From assembly GCA_019095985.1 (NCBI GenBank), contig CM032661.1, positions 15,601,112 to 15,665,111 on the forward strand: 64,000 bases of DNA, read 5' to 3'. Positions within the stretch are counted from its first letter, which is position 1. The number at the start of each line of letters is the position of its first letter. This document shows positions 61,330 through 64,000 of this stretch, one piece after another. The position numbers were made by a program, and so were the translations under genes. Source of the DNA: Streblospio benedicti. Lineage: Eukaryota; Annelida; Polychaeta; Spionida; Spionidae. A model generated the notes under the pieces. That model had not been told where the DNA came from. It saw nothing but the letters and a program-made list of their open reading frames with translations, and searched no databases.

Positions 61330-64000
61330 GATCCAGACATATTTATAATCGCTAATGTTTTTTCATAATTGATTTTTGTAGACCAATTAGATTTATGGTT
61401 GACCAACTACACAAGCACAAATCAATCGGATATTGTAAAGAATCATGTAGGTCATTCATTGACTAGCCCCAAGCAGTCAAATGTCAAGACAACAGCTAAA
61501 CTGGATCCTTTGAAACGTGGCTTGACCTTTAAGTGTTGGCTATCCTTCTCACAATATTTGTATAGCAACAATAAATATACTGTTTGAGAAACTGACTTCC
61601 ACTAAATTTGTACACACTCATGTTCTCTGTATGGGTCAGTATGAAATGAATGAATTATATCGTTATCCTTCAACTTTTTAGTATCATTACACATATATTA
61701 CATGTAGATTGTGAAGCACAGTCCAAACACTGTTATTGTATTTTAGGACAATGTATATTGCAATTATCCTCAATTGCATAGTCCATGTTGTAGATGATTA
61801 TACTGTGGGGGCCCAATTGTCGCAAATTCCAAACATTATATGGAACAGTTGGGACTAGGCTCTTTCAAAATTGAGTTTTAAGTCACTGTGCAAATAATCA
61901 GTTTGCACTTCTAAGTACCTGCATCGCAACTAGCGCAAAACACGCCATCAAATAGCTTAACAAATCTCCCATTCATTATAAGCATATAGTTTCAGCGATA
62001 AGCCATATCTATGTACACTCTCGTATTCAGCTAGTTGCAAGCTAAAATTAACATTTCTTACAAAGCTGTTAAAAACATAGTTAATCCTCTTAATCCAATT
62101 AGCTGTTGAATAAAGCATGTCCGTTAAAAGCCACTCATTATTGCTCACAACTGCTAGTCAACTGCAACAGAAACTTGATAATCAACTCACAATCTATGAA
62201 CTGCTCATTAGACTTGGCGCAACTCTCTAAAAATGCCTAGGGCACAACATACAGAACTGCTTATGCACTACCACGCTACTGTCAAAAACTCACGGAGGCT
62301 CTGGGAATTGATCAGTGATACGAGTCCAGTGCGGCGAAAGTACGTTTTATTAAATCAGTACGGAGACACACCGCGCGCACGAAAAAACAAACACCGTACC
62401 GTCAAAATGTCCGCCTGCCAGATGTGCCCCTAGCTTCAAAATCAGTATCAAGTGGGGAACTCATATCATCATTTGCAAAGTCACCCCAGTCTACTGTGCT
62501 GTTTATCAATGCCATAGTAAAAAATAGGAGCAGGATGCATAGTAGCGAGACTTAATTGTACGGCCTTTTCAATAGACCATTGTGCTACAACAAGGCAACA
62601 CTTTGTTAGCTTTTGTTTATTGACAGGAAGTGATGTTTAGTAAACTGCCAGTGTTCTGGTAGATAAGCTTCTCTCTTGTATCTAGATTACAAGAGGTAAC
62701 TATCTTAAAACTAGTTTCTCCTTCAAGTGCAGTTATTTTCAAAAGATTAATTGACTAACATTGCACTTTTATTTTTGTGTATATATACATGTAGTAGTTT
62801 TTTTATTCCGTGGTAGAAGAAATTCGATTATTTTGAGGATTACATAATGTTTTATTTGACGAGAAGATAACCCCTATAACGTTAAAAATGTCCAAGAGAA
62901 ATCGTTTATTGTGTTATAAATGTTTGAAGATTAAACAACCGAATAAATAAATAATAAAATATACAATTTATCTTTTAGTGTACATTTGTATCACATATTT
63001 ACTTGTCATATATGAGTTGATACATTCAAAAGTGCCAAATCGCGAGACAATATATAAACTAGTAGTAAAATTCAAAAGGTATAAACGTACAGTCCTAGGT
63101 TATGGTACTGCTACCCAGAAATGCAAACCAAAAAAGGGGGACAGTTATATAATTTCTAAGATTTCTCATGCTTTGTGCTTTTTATCAGTACGATCGTCCA
63201 AGATTGCATTAATATCAGTTTATCTTGGCGGATATCATTTCTGTTTCCACACAATTCAAACCCAATTGAAAGAGTCAACGTGATCAACATTTGAGATTAG
63301 TCCAATGTGTTAACTGGGTACTGTACTACCACAAAGGGTTGGTAAATATTGCGGCTATCGTATGATGGATATCCATCTATTCATGTTTGAGACTAATACG
63401 TTAGAACCACCGGTCAAGACCACCTCAGTGTCTACAAACAATTAGTCGTTGTACAAATACTGCTATGAGCTACCTCGAGATCTATATTGAAGTTTTATTA
63501 GAGAGGTTCTGCTAAATAAACACTCATGTTTAGCACGTACACCTAGAAAATTTTAGCAAATTATCTCAACAACATCTTAGCACGTACACCTAGAAATTGT
63601 TAACAATTTATCTCAGCAAATTACTGAAACTTTCAACTACACTAACTGGTTTTCTGCAGCCTATTAACTACGAATCGTGACATCACGTAAGAAACCAGCA
63701 CATGTAGCTGTTACCAGCTGGTGATAATGGGAGAAAATATGGTAAAAACTAGATTATATCAGCGCTGCAGATAAGGTTGTTCCCCTTCCTAGACCCCCCG
63801 CCTGAGCCGAAATGAGGGCCCATTGACCAACGACATCTTTGAGACTACCTGATATCAAATCATCCTGGCACACGAATACATGATCATGAATAAATGCATA
63901 GGTGGAATAACACTAGTTGGTCTAGTTGAAAGTAACTTACTATTTTCTTAATCGGTGCTCGTAGGAATGAATGCATTTAATGTCATTCATCCAAAAGAAA
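61330..64000. other. intergenic stretch, no gene recognised
   Basis: Short ORFs only (up to 101 codons at 62978-63283, without motifs). Holds a degraded pogo-like MITE at 63404-63513 (ACGTTAGAACCACC ... TTAGAGAGGTTCTGCTAAA) and a two-unit tandem repeat of about 48 bp at 63535-63620 (TTAGCACGTACACCTAGAAA in both units). Confidence 0.5.

Overview
This is an animal (metazoan) nuclear scaffold fragment: AT-rich, intron-rich and gene-poor, with one 100-base assembly gap and many short transposable-element remnants. The best lineage marker is a complete secreted globin gene at 52.8-54.2 kb. It looks like an annelid extracellular (giant) haemoglobin chain, with a signal peptide, an N-terminal Cys and an H-helix Cys. 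Together with two genes for chitin-binding-like, Tyr/Lys/Pro-rich secreted proteins, this points to a tube-building annelid. A siboglinid tubeworm is plausible but not proven.

Layout. 1-12.2 kb: no recognisable gene, only MITEs, a CAG microsatellite and a minisatellite. 12.3-16.2 kb (minus): six-exon gene for a 327-aa secreted protein with three variant CBM14-like domains. 16.3-25.2 kb: repeats, including a decayed CR1/jockey-group LINE interrupted by a 491-bp insertion and a large foldback element. 25.2-31.5 kb (minus): secreted C1q-domain gene. 32-34 kb: little. 34.3-40.7 kb (minus): seven-exon gene for a 608-aa relative of the first protein, carrying about 25 Y-E-x-P-K pentapeptides. 40.7-45 kb: MITEs, including a duplicated copy of the C1q promoter region split by a MITE. 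45.2-49.1 kb (minus): small heat-shock protein. 52.0-55 kb (plus): globin. 60.0-61.3 kb (minus): intronless Golgi carbohydrate sulfotransferase. The rest is intergenic.

Common theme. Most of the genes encode secreted or secretory-pathway products: two candidate chitin-matrix/tube proteins, a C1q-type recognition protein, an extracellular oxygen carrier and a glycan sulfotransferase. The two matrix genes share a domain in which cysteines 2 and 6 of the six-cysteine CBM14 pattern, a disulfide pair, are missing together. Each domain is interrupted by an intron just after cysteine 4. I regard this module with its Tyr-rich linkers as the most novel item in the window.

Exon boundaries were worked out by hand from GT/AG sites and reading-frame phase, and every coding junction closes in frame except exon 1 to exon 2 of the C1q gene. 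No database search was run, so family names rest on motif recognition.
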